From: Paenibacillus allorhizosphaerae
Lineage (GTDB): Bacteria > Bacillota > Bacilli > Paenibacillales > NBRC-103111
Direction: 5' to 3'
Assembly: GCF_910594985.1 (NCBI RefSeq)
Contig: NZ_CAJVCE010000023.1
Span: 1-64,000 of the forward strand
Length of the DNA stretch: 64,000 nt
Position 1 is the stretch's first letter, and each line of letters begins with the position of its first letter. Position numbers and translations under genes: made by a program. Shown piece by piece: positions 51,429 to 60,603 of this stretch. Under the pieces are notes generated by a model. That model saw only the letters and a program-made list of their open reading frames with translations. It ran no database searches and had not been told where the DNA came from.

Positions 51429-51668
51429 CTACATGCCATCTTCCACAAAAGTAATTTTGGACATAATTTTTCGGATGAAGCGCGGCAAAAAGTAAGCTGT
51501 CGGGAATGCGATCACAAATGCAATTCCCCATGAGGAAAGCCATCTTTCTATATTAAAGGAATGAATCCCGGCATTAATCAGCATCGCGAAGAAAGAAATG
51601 ATACAAGACATGCCCAGCGCCATTAAAAACGTAAACGTAAGATGCTCATATTTTTTATGCAGTTTCAA
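51429..51668 (-). CDS. DUF2798-type small membrane protein
   Basis: Protein of 79 residues with two membrane helices (about 10-30 and 44-64) joined by a short loop, a basic N-terminus (MKLHKKYEH) and a basic stretch after the second helix (LPRFIRKIMSK). The pattern matches DUF2798 proteins, whose function is unknown. Single gene followed by a strong terminator. Confidence 0.75.
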   Translation of the reverse strand: MKLHKKYEHLTFTFLMALGMSCIISFFAMLINAGIHSFNIERWLSSWGIAFVIAFPTAYFLPRFIRKIMSKITFVEDGM

Positions 51669-51886
51669 CCGTCATCACCTTTTTTCGTTTTTGAGTAAGC
51701 TCCGAATGTTGGATGGCTCCCTGTTTACTTTCCTTTAACGGTAATAGCTTACTGCCGAATGCCGAAAATTGTCAAGAATATTGTCGAAATTTGTAAAAAT
51801 AACAAATAAACACGCCGGCTGTACGACGTGTTTTTTCTTATTCCTTCTATCATTTCCCCACTAACGTGGTTACTTTTGTTCAAATG

Positions 51887-52456
51887 CTATCCATTCTTGT
51901 TTTCCAATTCATCTGCCAATTCGACGAGCTTGTTAATCGTTTTCCAATTGCGCGTAGTCGTCGCAACGCCCAGCTTCTCCACTTGAACGGCGAGCTTCGA
52001 ATCGCGGATGCTGCTGCCGAACAACAGATACACGTCCCTGCCTATGATTCGGTATTGATCGTTCTGGAAGTCCAACGACTTCAGCTTGTCTACCCGCTCC
52101 GCGACCGGCTCGCTCATCAACATCGAGACGTGCAGGCATTCGCCTATCGCGGAAGCTTTCGCAGCGGCGATTTGCTGGTTCGTGAAAGGAAGCTTCGCTA
52201 CCATCTGCCTTAATTCCTCAGCCGTTCGGATGATCACTTTGAGCGTGAGACCGAACGCCTTCTCCATCTCGAGCTCAATTCGCCCGCGCAGCGTCTCCTC
52301 CCGTTCATCCGACTCGAACAAAATGTTGCCGCTCTGAATGTACGTCCGTACTCGGGCGAGGCCCATCCTTCCCAGCACTTCCCGCAGCTCCGCCATCTTG
52401 ATTTTATTGTTTCCGCCTACATTGATGCCCCGCAGCAATGCAATATGTATGGTCAT
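51887..52456 (-). CDS. DUF1697 family protein
   Basis: Protein of 189 residues starting MTIHIALLRGINVGGNNKIK, followed by VRTYIQSGNILFES and a C-terminal TTRNWKTINKLVEL, all diagnostic of DUF1697. The fold is known, the function is not. GGCGGGA precedes ATG 52456; the frame is open another 37 codons upstream but without support. Confidence 0.92.
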   Translation of the reverse strand: MTIHIALLRGINVGGNNKIKMAELREVLGRMGLARVRTYIQSGNILFESDEREETLRGRIELEMEKAFGLTLKVIIRTAEELRQMVAKLPFTNQQIAAAKASAIGECLHVSMLMSEPVAERVDKLKSLDFQNDQYRIIGRDVYLLFGSSIRDSKLAVQVEKLGVATTTRNWKTINKLVELADELENKNG

Positions 52457-52572
52457 GCGTATTCCCGCCTTTTTCACAGAGTTCGTAACGTTAAGTTTAT
52501 CACAGGATGGCCGTGATTTATTGTAAAAATGCGACAGCGGCGTCGGTATCAGGCTTAAATAAAACAATGTCC

Positions 52573-53910
52573 TTACCCGCGATCCTTCTCCTGATTCCGC
52601 ATGTTTTTCCTTAACGTCTTGAAGGAACCGAGGGTCGTTCCCTTGGGTACATTAGGGACGCTCCATTTGGGCGTACCGATGAGCTGCGACGTATAAATGC
52701 CGGTGTGCCCGGAGACGGCATAGCTGACAATACATGCAATAAACATATAGATCGCCCCGCCGGAGCCGAACAGCTCGATCCCCATTAAAAAACAAGCGAT
52801 CGGCGTGTTGGTCGCTCCGCAAAAGACGGCGATAAATCCTAATGCGGCAAGAAACGGCGCATACAGCCCCAAGAAATGAGACAAAGCGTTCCCAAGCGTC
52901 GCGCCGATGGCGAACAAGGGGGTCACTTCCCCGCCTTGAAATCCTGCCCCCAGCGTAAGCGAAGTGAACAACAATTTCCAAACAAACGCAGAGGGAGAAA
53001 CTTCACTATAGAACGATTGCTGGATCAGGGGAATGCCTAATCCCAAGTAATCCCGCGTTCCAAGCAAATAAACAAGACCTATAATCACGATACCGCCTAC
53101 CGCACTCTTGAGGACGGGATTGCCAAATAATCGGCTGTACCCCTTCTTCAACGCATGCGTCAATTCGCTGAACAGGACACTTGTCAATCCGAACAAAATG
53201 GAAGCGACGATCACCTTGCTCAACACCGTCCCAGACAAGCCGGGAATTTCGCCAGCATCGTAATGAAGATGAGCTACTCCCCAGAACGACGTTGTGACCA
53301 AGTTACCTACAAAGCTGGCGACGAAGGCCGGAATAAGCGCTTCATGGCTGATGAAACCGATTGCGAGCACTTCCAGGCCGAATACCGTACCGGCTAACGG
53401 TGTGCCGAATATGGAACCGAAGCCGCCGCTGATACCGCAAATCAACAGCAGTTTCCGATCGGCCGCGTTCACCCGCAGCAGCTTGCCGAACCATTCGGAC
53501 AAGCTGCCTCCCATTTGCACGGCGGTTCCTTCCCGGCCGGCAGACCCTCCGAACAGATGCGTCACGAGCGTTCCGAACAAAACAAGCGGCGCCATGCGAA
53601 GCGGAATCGTTTCCGCTCCGCCGTGAATTTGCTCCAGGATCAAATTATTGCCCTTCGCGCTGTTTTTCCCGAATGCAATATAAAGATAACTGACTAAGGC
53701 ACCGCCGAGCGGGAGGAAGAACAATAACCAGGGCTGCTGCATCCGAAGGCCGGTTACATAATCCAAGCCGACAAGAAAAAAGGCGGAAGCGGTTCCTGTC
53801 AACAGGCCTGCACCGCTGCCGAGAATGATCCATTTCACCAGTCCATACATTCGTGCCATATGCCTTAACCTTTCATCATCAATCGACCGTTTTCCTGTAA
53901 CTTTTTCCAT
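52573..53910 (-). CDS. CLC-type fluoride/proton antiporter
   Basis: Membrane transporter of 445 residues with the CLC fold (about fourteen helices). KGNNLILEQIH stands where chloride CLCs have GSGIP, and GGSAGREGTAVQMGGS keeps the gating glutamate; this version marks the fluoride-exporting CLC-F branch. LGAGFQGGEVTPLF is the third ion-binding segment. A fluoride riboswitch with an overlapping terminator sits directly upstream, which settles the likely ion. It expels fluoride entering the cell as HF. Confidence 0.93.
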   Translation of the reverse strand: MEKVTGKRSIDDERLRHMARMYGLVKWIILGSGAGLLTGTASAFFLVGLDYVTGLRMQQPWLLFFLPLGGALVSYLYIAFGKNSAKGNNLILEQIHGGAETIPLRMAPLVLFGTLVTHLFGGSAGREGTAVQMGGSLSEWFGKLLRVNAADRKLLLICGISGGFGSIFGTPLAGTVFGLEVLAIGFISHEALIPAFVASFVGNLVTTSFWGVAHLHYDAGEIPGLSGTVLSKVIVASILFGLTSVLFSELTHALKKGYSRLFGNPVLKSAVGGIVIIGLVYLLGTRDYLGLGIPLIQQSFYSEVSPSAFVWKLLFTSLTLGAGFQGGEVTPLFAIGATLGNALSHFLGLYAPFLAALGFIAVFCGATNTPIACFLMGIELFGSGGAIYMFIACIVSYAVSGHTGIYTSQLIGTPKWSVPNVPKGTTLGSFKTLRKNMRNQEKDRG

Positions 53911-53942
53911 AACGTACGCCGCTCTCCCTCTTATTATACACC

Positions 53943-54028
53943 TAAAAACAAACAGACTCCTACCAGTAAAGTATACTGGTAGGAGTCATTAGCCTTCGCA
54001 GGCGGTTATGGCGAACTCCATCGCCTTA
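53943..54028 (-). ncRNA. Fluoride riboswitch (crcB motif) with terminator
   Basis: On the minus strand GGCGATGGAGTTCGCC (54025-54010), a middle stem and TAATGACTCCTACC follow the conserved aptamer order GGCGAUGGNGUUCGCC...UAAUGANNCCUAC. The 3' strand of the aptamer, GACTCCTACCAGTA, is reused as one arm of a terminator with TACTGGTAGGAGTC (53987-53955), followed by CTGTTTGTTTTT. Fluoride binding should therefore prevent termination and allow antiporter expression. Confidence 0.95.
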
Positions 54029-54075
54029 TGAACTTGAACCCATTATATTGAAATATGCGCTTGTCGTCAATGTTT

Positions 54076-54939
54076 CTATACATGTCTCAGTTTCTCCGGA
54101 TTGGCAACGGTATAGATCGTTTGAATTTGATGGCGATGAAAAGCAAAAGAAAATATATATTGTAGCTGGTCATCCGTGATGAGCCGGATTCCCGGCATAC
54201 CGTTCACGCGCACGAAAGCGTACTTGATTTTTCCCGTATACATATGATGCAAATTTTGCAGCAACGCGGCAACCCGCTTCATTCCAACGATAGGGATTTG
54301 AGCCGCTTTTACTTTGCCTCCGCCGTCGGAATAGAGCACCACGTTTTCGCTTAACAATTCCAGCAGCTTGTTCGTATTTCCCTGCAATAAGGAATTGACG
54401 AACTCCTTGATCTGCCCCTCCGCAACCGAAATCGACGGGGTTTGTTCCGGATCGAAGTGGATGCTCTTCTGGGCGCGGTGAAAGATTTGACGGCAGTTTG
54501 CGCTGCTTTTTCCGATCATATCGGCGATTTCGTCATACGAATAGTTAAAAATTTCCCGCAGAAGAAATACCGCTCGCTCCACCGCGTTCAGTTGTTGCAG
54601 CAGCAATAGGTAAGCCGTGGAAATCGTTTCTTTTTGCAAATAAACGTCAGACGGGTCCGCGTTCAAAGTATCGTTCTCGAGCAGCGGCTCCGGCAGCCAG
54701 GGACCGACGTACAGCTCCCGTTTTTTGGCCGATGAGCGCAGCAGGTCCAGGCAGCGGTTCGTTACGATTTTGTATAAAAATGCTCTTTCATTGCGAATCG
54801 CAGCGGCATCGGGCAATTGATCATAGGCCAAAAACGCTTCTTGCACGATGTCTTCCGCATCCATGACACTGCCAAGCATCCGATAGGCCATCGAAAAAAG
54901 AGGAGTTCGATACGTATTATATAACGTCTCTGTGCTCAT
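54076..54939 (-). CDS. ECF41-type RNA polymerase sigma factor
   Basis: Protein of 287 residues. Sigma region 2 (about 8-75, LFSMAYRMLGSVMDAEDIVQ) and region 4 (about 125-175, VFLLREIFNYSYDEIADMIG) are followed by a SnoaL-like C-terminal domain. The marks of ECF41 are present: WLPEPL between the sigma regions, DGGGKV in the C-terminal domain, and NPEKL near the end. In this group the extension regulates the factor in place of a separate anti-sigma protein. ATG 54939 has GGGGAGG upstream. Its start lies 22 bases inside the end of the FAD oxidoreductase gene, so both share one transcript. Confidence 0.93.
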   Translation of the reverse strand: MSTETLYNTYRTPLFSMAYRMLGSVMDAEDIVQEAFLAYDQLPDAAAIRNERAFLYKIVTNRCLDLLRSSAKKRELYVGPWLPEPLLENDTLNADPSDVYLQKETISTAYLLLLQQLNAVERAVFLLREIFNYSYDEIADMIGKSSANCRQIFHRAQKSIHFDPEQTPSISVAEGQIKEFVNSLLQGNTNKLLELLSENVVLYSDGGGKVKAAQIPIVGMKRVAALLQNLHHMYTGKIKYAFVRVNGMPGIRLITDDQLQYIFSFAFHRHQIQTIYTVANPEKLRHV

Positions 54940-56218
54940 AAGTGGTTGCCCTCCCCGAATCCGTGTGCGAGAGAACGTGCTGTACCGCCCTTTTGGCGCT
55001 TGCCGTGGCGGCATCGACCAGCATCTCGCCATGCGTCGCCCATTCTCCGGCCACGTACAGCCCGGCGATTTCCGGAACGGCCGGTCCCGGGTTCTCCAGA
55101 CGTTTCAAATGCATAAAATCATGGCAAACCGTCATTCGGGGAAGGAACTGCTTCTCCACGAGCTCGCTCCGCCAACCCGGCTGCACCATGTCTAAGGTTT
55201 GTTCCAATTCCTGTAAGTCTTTCTCCGGATTTTTGTCCGTTCCCTGATACTTCAATAGCGAGATCACTTGCGCGCCATCGTCGCTTAGGGTAGCCGCGCG
55301 GGATTGGTTGCTGAGAAAAACCGTCTGATCGATGCCGTATACCAATTGTTGTTTCGGTTTCGGGAGACGCCGCAGCGCTACATCCAAACAAGCCGTCGTA
55401 ATTTCAATCGCTTGTTCTTTCCAGGTATGAAGCGCGGTCGCTTCCGCGTGCGGCACCAGCCGATGAGCGGCGGCAGGCGGCACCGCGAGAATGATATGGT
55501 TCGCTTCCACTTTCGTTCCGTCCTCGCAAAGGACGTGCTGCACAAGGCCTCCGCGATGCTCGACCGAAACGGCCTTGCTTTTCGCTAGGATTTGGACGCC
55601 GTGCCCCAATGCTTTTTGAGTTAATTCATCGATCATTGTACCCCAGCCCCGGTCGAGATACAACACGCCTTGAAGTGCATTTTTCAGCTGCTGCAATACG
55701 GGGCCTGCCGCTTGCAAGTCAGGCGCCGCCGCAAAGCTTGCCGTACGCAGCAAGGAATAAAACAGGTTTCGTACCATGGGATCGTGCACGTTTCGTTCAA
55801 TCCATTCGCGGAGGCTGATACGGTCAAATGCGCGCATATCCAGTTTCCCTAATTTCGTCAGCCAAGCGGCAAATTCCATTTTCCCCTTCAAGGACAACAG
55901 CGGCGTGGTAAGCAAAGATCCGACGCCCATAGGCAAGGTGCTTAATTTCCCTTTCCAAATCCCGTACGCATCGATCGAAGGTTTGTTTCCTTGCAAGCTG
56001 AGCCCTAATTCGCGGAACGTCTCATGCGCATCGCCAAAGTACAACGCATGCCCGCCCAGATTGAAATATGCTCCGCTTATTTTATTGGTAACCGCCCGCC
56101 CGCCCAAGCGCTCCTGCTTCTCCACGACAATCGTTCGTTTGCCGGCTTTGGCCGCATAAATGGCCGCGGTTAATCCGGCTACGCCTCCACCCACAACAGC
56201 TACATCATATTTCATCAT
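54917..56218 (-). CDS. FAD-dependent oxidoreductase (phytoene desaturase/amine oxidase-like)
   Basis: Flavoprotein of about 433 residues. The dinucleotide site VAVVGGGVAGLTAAIYAAKA (GxGxxG) and VEKQERLGGRAVTN at the N-terminus, and IAGLYVAGEWATHGEMLVD near the C-terminus, define the NAD(P)-binding-like amine oxidase/desaturase superfamily. ATG 56218 follows a GGGATGAG site. It is the partner gene typical of ECF41 operons and sits behind a promoter that fits the ECF41 consensus; its substrate is unknown. Confidence 0.9.
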   Translation of the reverse strand: MMKYDVAVVGGGVAGLTAAIYAAKAGKRTIVVEKQERLGGRAVTNKISGAYFNLGGHALYFGDAHETFRELGLSLQGNKPSIDAYGIWKGKLSTLPMGVGSLLTTPLLSLKGKMEFAAWLTKLGKLDMRAFDRISLREWIERNVHDPMVRNLFYSLLRTASFAAAPDLQAAGPVLQQLKNALQGVLYLDRGWGTMIDELTQKALGHGVQILAKSKAVSVEHRGGLVQHVLCEDGTKVEANHIILAVPPAAAHRLVPHAEATALHTWKEQAIEITTACLDVALRRLPKPKQQLVYGIDQTVFLSNQSRAATLSDDGAQVISLLKYQGTDKNPEKDLQELEQTLDMVQPGWRSELVEKQFLPRMTVCHDFMHLKRLENPGPAVPEIAGLYVAGEWATHGEMLVDAATASAKRAVQHVLSHTDSGRATTYEHRDVI

Positions 56219-56250
56219 CCATCTCATCCCTTTCGGTTTTATACCGGTAT

Positions 56251-56277
56251 GACGGGCAAGGGAAGCCGGATGTGACA
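56251..56277 (-). promoter_or_regulatory. ECF41-type promoter
   Basis: On the minus strand TGTCACA (56277-56271), a 16-base spacer and CGTC (56254-56251) reproduce the promoter described for ECF41 sigma factors. It lies about 30 bases before the FAD oxidoreductase start, so the operon encoding the sigma factor is likely autoregulated. Confidence 0.85.
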
Positions 56278-56304
56278 AATCGATAAAAAAAGATTTTGAA
56301 ACGG

Positions 56305-57315
56305 TTATAAATCCGCGACTTTCACGATCATCTTCCCGATATTGTCTCCGCGGAAAAGACCGATGAGCGCTCTCGGCGCTTGTTCAAACCCTTCGACCAC
56401 ATGCTCGTGATTCAGCAATTTGCCTTCCCGGAACCATTTGATCATTTGACTCAACGCCTCGTCGAAACGGCTCTCATAGTCATAGAGCATGAACCCTTTC
56501 ATCAGCGCACTGGTTTTCCATAATGCAAAAGGAATGCTCGTTCCCGACACGGCCGGGCTCCCATTGTAATGCGAGGTTTGGCCGCACACCGCGATGCGCG
56601 CGTGTCGGTTCAAAAGCGTGACAACCGTGTCGGAGACGCCTCCGCCGACATTGTCAAAGTAGACGTCGATTCCGTCCGGACAAGCCTTGTGCAATGCCGC
56701 TCGCCAATCCGCGTCGTTGTAATTGACGATGGCATCGAACCCGATCTCGTCGAGAAGATAACGCGCCTTGCGTTCGGAGCCGGCGATGCCCACCACCCGG
56801 CAGCCTTGCAGCTTGGCGATCTGGCCGACAGCCGTACCGACGGCCCCGGCCGCACTCGAGATGACGACGGTTTCGCCTGGAACCGGCTTCCCGATATCCA
56901 TCAGGCCGAAGTATGCCGTCAAGCCGGTCGTGCCAAGCAAGCCAAGCGCCGCGGAAGCCGGGGCTTCGGGGGAGACTCGCTCCAGTCGGTCCCCTGCGGC
57001 AACCGCATACTCCTTCCAGCCGAAGTTCCCTTTGACGATATCACCGACTTTATGACGGTCATGATTCGATACGATCACCTGACCGACGCCGTCCCCGCCG
57101 AACACTTCCTGCAGCGGATGCGGGGCAATTAACGGGGTCACTTCGCTCATATAAAATCGAAAGTACGGATCTATGGAGAGATATAATATTCGAACAAGCA
57201 CTTCTCCTGATCCCGCGACTGGAATCGGCTGTTCGACAAGCATGAAGTCGGCTTCGTCCGGTTCTCCGGTCGGACGGTTCACGAGCAAAAATTGACGGTT
57301 TCGATTGGGATTCAT
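56305..57315 (-). CDS. NADP-dependent MDR-type oxidoreductase (YfmJ/CurA-like)
   Basis: Zinc-independent medium-chain reductase of 336 residues. FGGDGVGQVIVSN in the catalytic domain, SSAAGAVGTAVGQIAKLQGC as the nucleotide loop and a family ending LFRGDNIGKMIVKV match leukotriene-B4 dehydrogenase-like enzymes, which reduce alkenals or quinones. ATG 57315 follows ATGGAGG. The divergent Rrf2 regulator shares a promoter region that holds two similar operator-like sites. Confidence 0.93.
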   Translation of the reverse strand: MNPNRNRQFLLVNRPTGEPDEADFMLVEQPIPVAGSGEVLVRILYLSIDPYFRFYMSEVTPLIAPHPLQEVFGGDGVGQVIVSNHDRHKVGDIVKGNFGWKEYAVAAGDRLERVSPEAPASAALGLLGTTGLTAYFGLMDIGKPVPGETVVISSAAGAVGTAVGQIAKLQGCRVVGIAGSERKARYLLDEIGFDAIVNYNDADWRAALHKACPDGIDVYFDNVGGGVSDTVVTLLNRHARIAVCGQTSHYNGSPAVSGTSIPFALWKTSALMKGFMLYDYESRFDEALSQMIKWFREGKLLNHEHVVEGFEQAPRALIGLFRGDNIGKMIVKVADL

Positions 57316-57344
57316 CTATTGTCCTCCATTCCGAATTCAATTAG

Positions 57345-57410
57345 AAACCAATATGGTTACTAATTGGTGTAAAAAAAATATTGCGCCTCAATAAGTAACC
57401 AATCAGGTAT
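57345..57410. promoter_or_regulatory. Paired operator-like sites between the oxidoreductase and Rrf2 genes
   Basis: AGTAACCATATTGGTTTC (minus strand, 57363-57346) and AGTAACCAATCAGGTATCC (plus, 57393-57411) share AGTAACCA-AT-GGT-TC in opposite orientation. Their positions cover both promoters, as expected for a local repressor. Confidence 0.6.
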
Positions 57411-57587
57411 CCAATTATTAGCATCGTAACAAACGCGCTCTTTGGCCGTCAAGCGTTTCTTTACACCTTGAATGTGAATCAGCTGCCGTCAAGCGGGCGG
57501 AGCGTTGACAAAGGGAACCATAGTTTTTACACTGAGGACAATAAACTGTTTCCCGGCCGTTCAAAACGCATAAATAAGGAGAACAAG

Positions 57588-58016
57588 ATGTATACCAACA
57601 GCCAGTTTGCCGTCGCCGTTCACATGATGACAATCCTTGCCGGAAACTACGGCCAGCAGCGCGTGAATTCGGAATTGATGGCGCGCAGCGTGAACACGAA
57701 CCCCGTCATCATCCGCCGAATATTGCGCAAGTTAGTAAAAGGCGGCCTGGTGGCCGCCGTGCCCGGAGCGACCGGAGGTTCCGTGTTGACTCGTCCCCCG
57801 GAGCAAATATCGCTGCTCGATATATACCGGATTGAAGGAAAACAGCCGGTATGCCTTCCGGAAAACAACCCGAACCCGGAATGCCTGGTCGGAAAAAGCT
57901 TCAAAGGCGTTCTGTGCAGCAAGCTGTCGGAAGCGGAGCAGGCGATGGAGCGCAAGCTTGCGGAAGTGACGATTGCGGATTTGTACACGGAATGCGCGGA
58001 GTTCCCGTTATTTTAG
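57588..58016 (+). CDS. Rrf2-family transcriptional regulator (YwnA-like)
   Basis: Regulator of 142 residues. The winged helix-turn-helix includes MTILAGNYGQQRVNSELMAR and TNPVIIRRILRKLVKGGLV. The C-terminal half contains cysteines in VCLPENNPNPECLV and VLCSKL, which could sense thiol or redox signals; the strict iron-sulfur CxxC pattern is not seen. AAGGAGAACAAG precedes ATG 57588. It probably represses the divergent reductase gene. Confidence 0.92.
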   Translation: MYTNSQFAVAVHMMTILAGNYGQQRVNSELMARSVNTNPVIIRRILRKLVKGGLVAAVPGATGGSVLTRPPEQISLLDIYRIEGKQPVCLPENNPNPECLVGKSFKGVLCSKLSEAEQAMERKLAEVTIADLYTECAEFPLF

Positions 58017-58049
58017 AGGTGATCCCTCAGGTTATGGAGGATCCTGCTC

Positions 58050-58502
58050 TCAACCTTCTGCGTCGCTTAGCATCGACCCGGCGATGGTTAGAAAATCTTC
58101 CCGTTGGATCTCGAAATGGCCGAAGCGGAAGGAATACCCCCAACTTCGATTCCCGCGCGTAAAGCTAAGCCGTTCCAGTAAGTCGCTTATCTTCACTTCC
58201 CGGCACGGAATATAGCGAATATTTCTGCGGAACGGCACGAACGATTCGGTCATCGGATATTCATAGACGTTATCGTCGGCCGCCTCTCCGATGGCGGTGA
58301 ATGCTTGGAGCGGTATCCCTTTGCCCATGTCCGTTCGCGGGGAGTAGTAGATCAACCAATCGCCGGGCCGCATCCGCCGTAGAGGCGCCGATTTGCCGTG
58401 ACACAGCTGGGCGAATCCCCCGAGCTCCCCTCGCTTCACATGGGATGCGGATACGACGCCAATCCAGAAGCGGCTTTGTTCGCTGATTTCGTTCAATCGC
58501 AT
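58050..58502 (-). CDS. EVE-domain protein
   Basis: Protein of 150 residues. [21 protein letters not shown] at the N-terminus, a middle [16 protein letters not shown] and [13 protein letters not shown] match the EVE/PUA-like fold (UPF0310 group), which recognises modified bases in DNA or RNA. AGAGAGG precedes ATG 58502. No restriction gene is adjacent, so the role remains open. Confidence 0.92.
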   Translation of the reverse strand: MRLNEISEQSRFWIGVVSASHVKRGELGGFAQLCHGKSAPLRRMRPGDWLIYYSPRTDMGKGIPLQAFTAIGEAADDNVYEYPMTESFVPFRRNIRYIPCREVKISDLLERLSFTRGNRSWGYSFRFGHFEIQREDFLTIAGSMLSDAEG

Positions 58503-58623
58503 GATTGTTTTCCTCTCTCTTCTTCGCATTTATGCCAAGTACACAAAAACGCTGCTGCCATCATGCTGTCAGTAGCGTTTTAACGTTTTTCTCATTAACC
58601 TTTTATCAAATTTTACGATACGC

Positions 58624-59652
58624 TCACCGCTTCGCGCCGGAAAGCTCCTTCCTCACATTGGCCCGATATTGCCCCGGCGTTACCCCGGTCCATCTCTTGA
58701 ACGCGCTCTGAAATGCGCTCGGTTCCGAAAAATGCAGCACATAAGCGATCTCGCCAACGGAGTGCTCCTGCCGCTTCAAGTAGCTTATGGCCAATTCCTT
58801 GCGTACGCGGGTAGACAAATCGTTAAACGAGGTGTTTTCCAGCTTCAATTTATTTTGCAGCGTTCTTGTGCTTGTTCTGAACGATTCGGCCGTTTGCTGC
58901 AGCGTCGGGAAAAATGACGGAATGCATCGTTTCATCCACAGAACGACCTGCTCCGACAACAAGCCGGACTGCGTCAGTTCCGCTTTCGTTTCCTGTGCAA
59001 TGCCCTCGAATAGGCCAAGCAGCTTCGAATCGGAATACAGCACCGGATAGTCCATAACCTCTTTGCTCATGCGCAGAACATTGTGCTCGCCGCCAAATCG
59101 GGGCGTGATCCCGAGCACAGGCAAGTACGGACTCGTATCAGCTGGGGCTGCATGAGCGAATTGCACGCCGCGCAGCGGAATGCGTCGGTCGCTAAGCCGG
59201 CTTATCAAGTGATATACCGAAGACGCCATATCCTCCGCGCAATGGCGGGACATCGGTCCGGAATGCTGCAAGGACAGCCGGAGCAGCACATCGTCCCCTT
59301 GCACTTCCCACTCCAGCTTGAATCCGCTGTACAAAATCACGTTATATCGCTGGTAAGCGGCAAGCGCATCGGCGATCGTAGGCGAATGCATCATCACATA
59401 ACCGAGAATGCCCATATCGACGAATTCCATCACTTGCCCCTGGTACAATCCGAAATGTTCGTCTTCCGCATAAGCGGCGGCCGCGATCATGACCCGCTCC
59501 AATTCCTCCGCGGGGATGCGCGCCTCCACATCCTGCAGCAGGCCGGCATCAAACGAGACATAACGGCAAAATTGCTCGGTGTCATATCCTTTGCGAACCA
59601 GCGTTTTCATGATCGGGTATACCATCGAGACGGCAACTCCCTGATTTTTCAC
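58624..59652 (-). CDS. AraC-family regulator with OruR-like N-terminal domain
   Basis: Protein of 342 residues starting at GTG 59652 behind AAGGAGGGGG. The N-terminal arabinose-binding-like domain (about 15-200, LGYVMMHSPTIADALAAYQ) is followed by a C-terminal AraC helix-turn-helix (SFNDLSTRVRKELAISYLK, then SVGEIAYVLHFSEPSAFQSA and KRWTGVTPGQYR). It faces the flavodoxin-fold oxidoreductase gene, its probable target. Confidence 0.92.
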   Translation of the reverse strand: MKNQGVAVSMVYPIMKTLVRKGYDTEQFCRYVSFDAGLLQDVEARIPAEELERVMIAAAAYAEDEHFGLYQGQVMEFVDMGILGYVMMHSPTIADALAAYQRYNVILYSGFKLEWEVQGDDVLLRLSLQHSGPMSRHCAEDMASSVYHLISRLSDRRIPLRGVQFAHAAPADTSPYLPVLGITPRFGGEHNVLRMSKEVMDYPVLYSDSKLLGLFEGIAQETKAELTQSGLLSEQVVLWMKRCIPSFFPTLQQTAESFRTSTRTLQNKLKLENTSFNDLSTRVRKELAISYLKRQEHSVGEIAYVLHFSEPSAFQSAFKRWTGVTPGQYRANVRKELSGAKR

Positions 59653-59824
59653 GTGCGCCCCCTCCTTGCGCAAATTCGCAAGTTTTTTGCATCATTGATC
59701 ATTCATTTATGTTCCAAATGGATCTACACTGAATGTAATTCCGGTTCCATCTATCATACCGCAAACCGGCGTGAAATTCAGCGTTCAACCGCATTTATGC
59801 GATTATCCGAAGGAGGAATACCAC

Positions 59825-60409
59825 ATGATGAAATCAAAAATTCTCGTTATTAACGGCCATCCCGATCCGCAAAGCTTTTGCTCCGCTTTGTCGGAGGCTT
59901 ATAGTTCAGGCGCAGCCGGCTGTAATGCCGAGATTCAAACCATTAACTTGAGCCAAATCCACTTCGATCCGAACTTAAAATTCGGTTACAGGCAAAGAAC
60001 GGAGCTGGAGAAAGATTTGATCGAGGCGCAGGATCGAATCCGCTGGGCGGATCATCTGGTGTTCGTCTATCCGACATGGTGGGGCGCGATGCCGGCCATT
60101 CTGAAAGGATTTATCGACCGTACCTTCCTGCCCGGCTTCGCCTACAAATACCGTGAACATTCACCGCTGTGGGATAAGCTGTTGACGGGCAAGTCCGCGC
60201 ATTTGATCGTCACGATGGACACCCCGTCCTGGTACAACCGATGGATCTACAGGCATGCGGGGCATCGGGTGATGAAGCATAATATATTGCAGTTTTGCGG
60301 GATTACGCCGGTACGCATCACCGAAATTAGCCCGGTACGGCCATCAAGCGAGGAACAGCGCGCCAAATGGCTGGAAAAAGTAAAGCGGCTCGGTTCCAAG
60401 TTGGCTTGA
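59825..60409 (+). CDS. NAD(P)H-dependent oxidoreductase, flavodoxin-2 fold
   Basis: Quinone reductase-like flavoprotein of 194 residues. KILVINGHPDPQSFCSALSE binds the flavin phosphate; FVYPTWWGAMPAILKGFIDR is the conserved core; PSWYNRWIYRHAGHR follows. AAGGAGGA precedes ATG 59825. Members reduce quinones or azo dyes by two electrons. Divergent from the AraC regulator. Confidence 0.92.
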   Translation: MMKSKILVINGHPDPQSFCSALSEAYSSGAAGCNAEIQTINLSQIHFDPNLKFGYRQRTELEKDLIEAQDRIRWADHLVFVYPTWWGAMPAILKGFIDRTFLPGFAYKYREHSPLWDKLLTGKSAHLIVTMDTPSWYNRWIYRHAGHRVMKHNILQFCGITPVRITEISPVRPSSEEQRAKWLEKVKRLGSKLA

Positions 60410-60485
60410 GCGATATCATCGTTGACGCTGCGCGTATTAGATCGCTCGAATGTAGATGTGAGTTCGGCAGTCCGCACACACACAT

Positions 60486-60521
60486 GAAAAAACGCCGCTA
60501 AAGTCGATCTTAGCGGCGTTT
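60486..60521 (-). terminator. Bidirectional terminator between convergent genes
   Basis: AACGCCGCTAA pairs with TTAGCGGCGTT. The T run is strong on the minus strand, after the DUF6526 gene, and weak on the plus strand. Confidence 0.85.
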
Positions 60522-60603
60522 CGCATCGTATTAGGGGCAATCCTCTGAACACAACCGGCCGATGTTGTGCCTCCATACGACGAGAGGTAGTCTCAAGCAG
60601 TCC

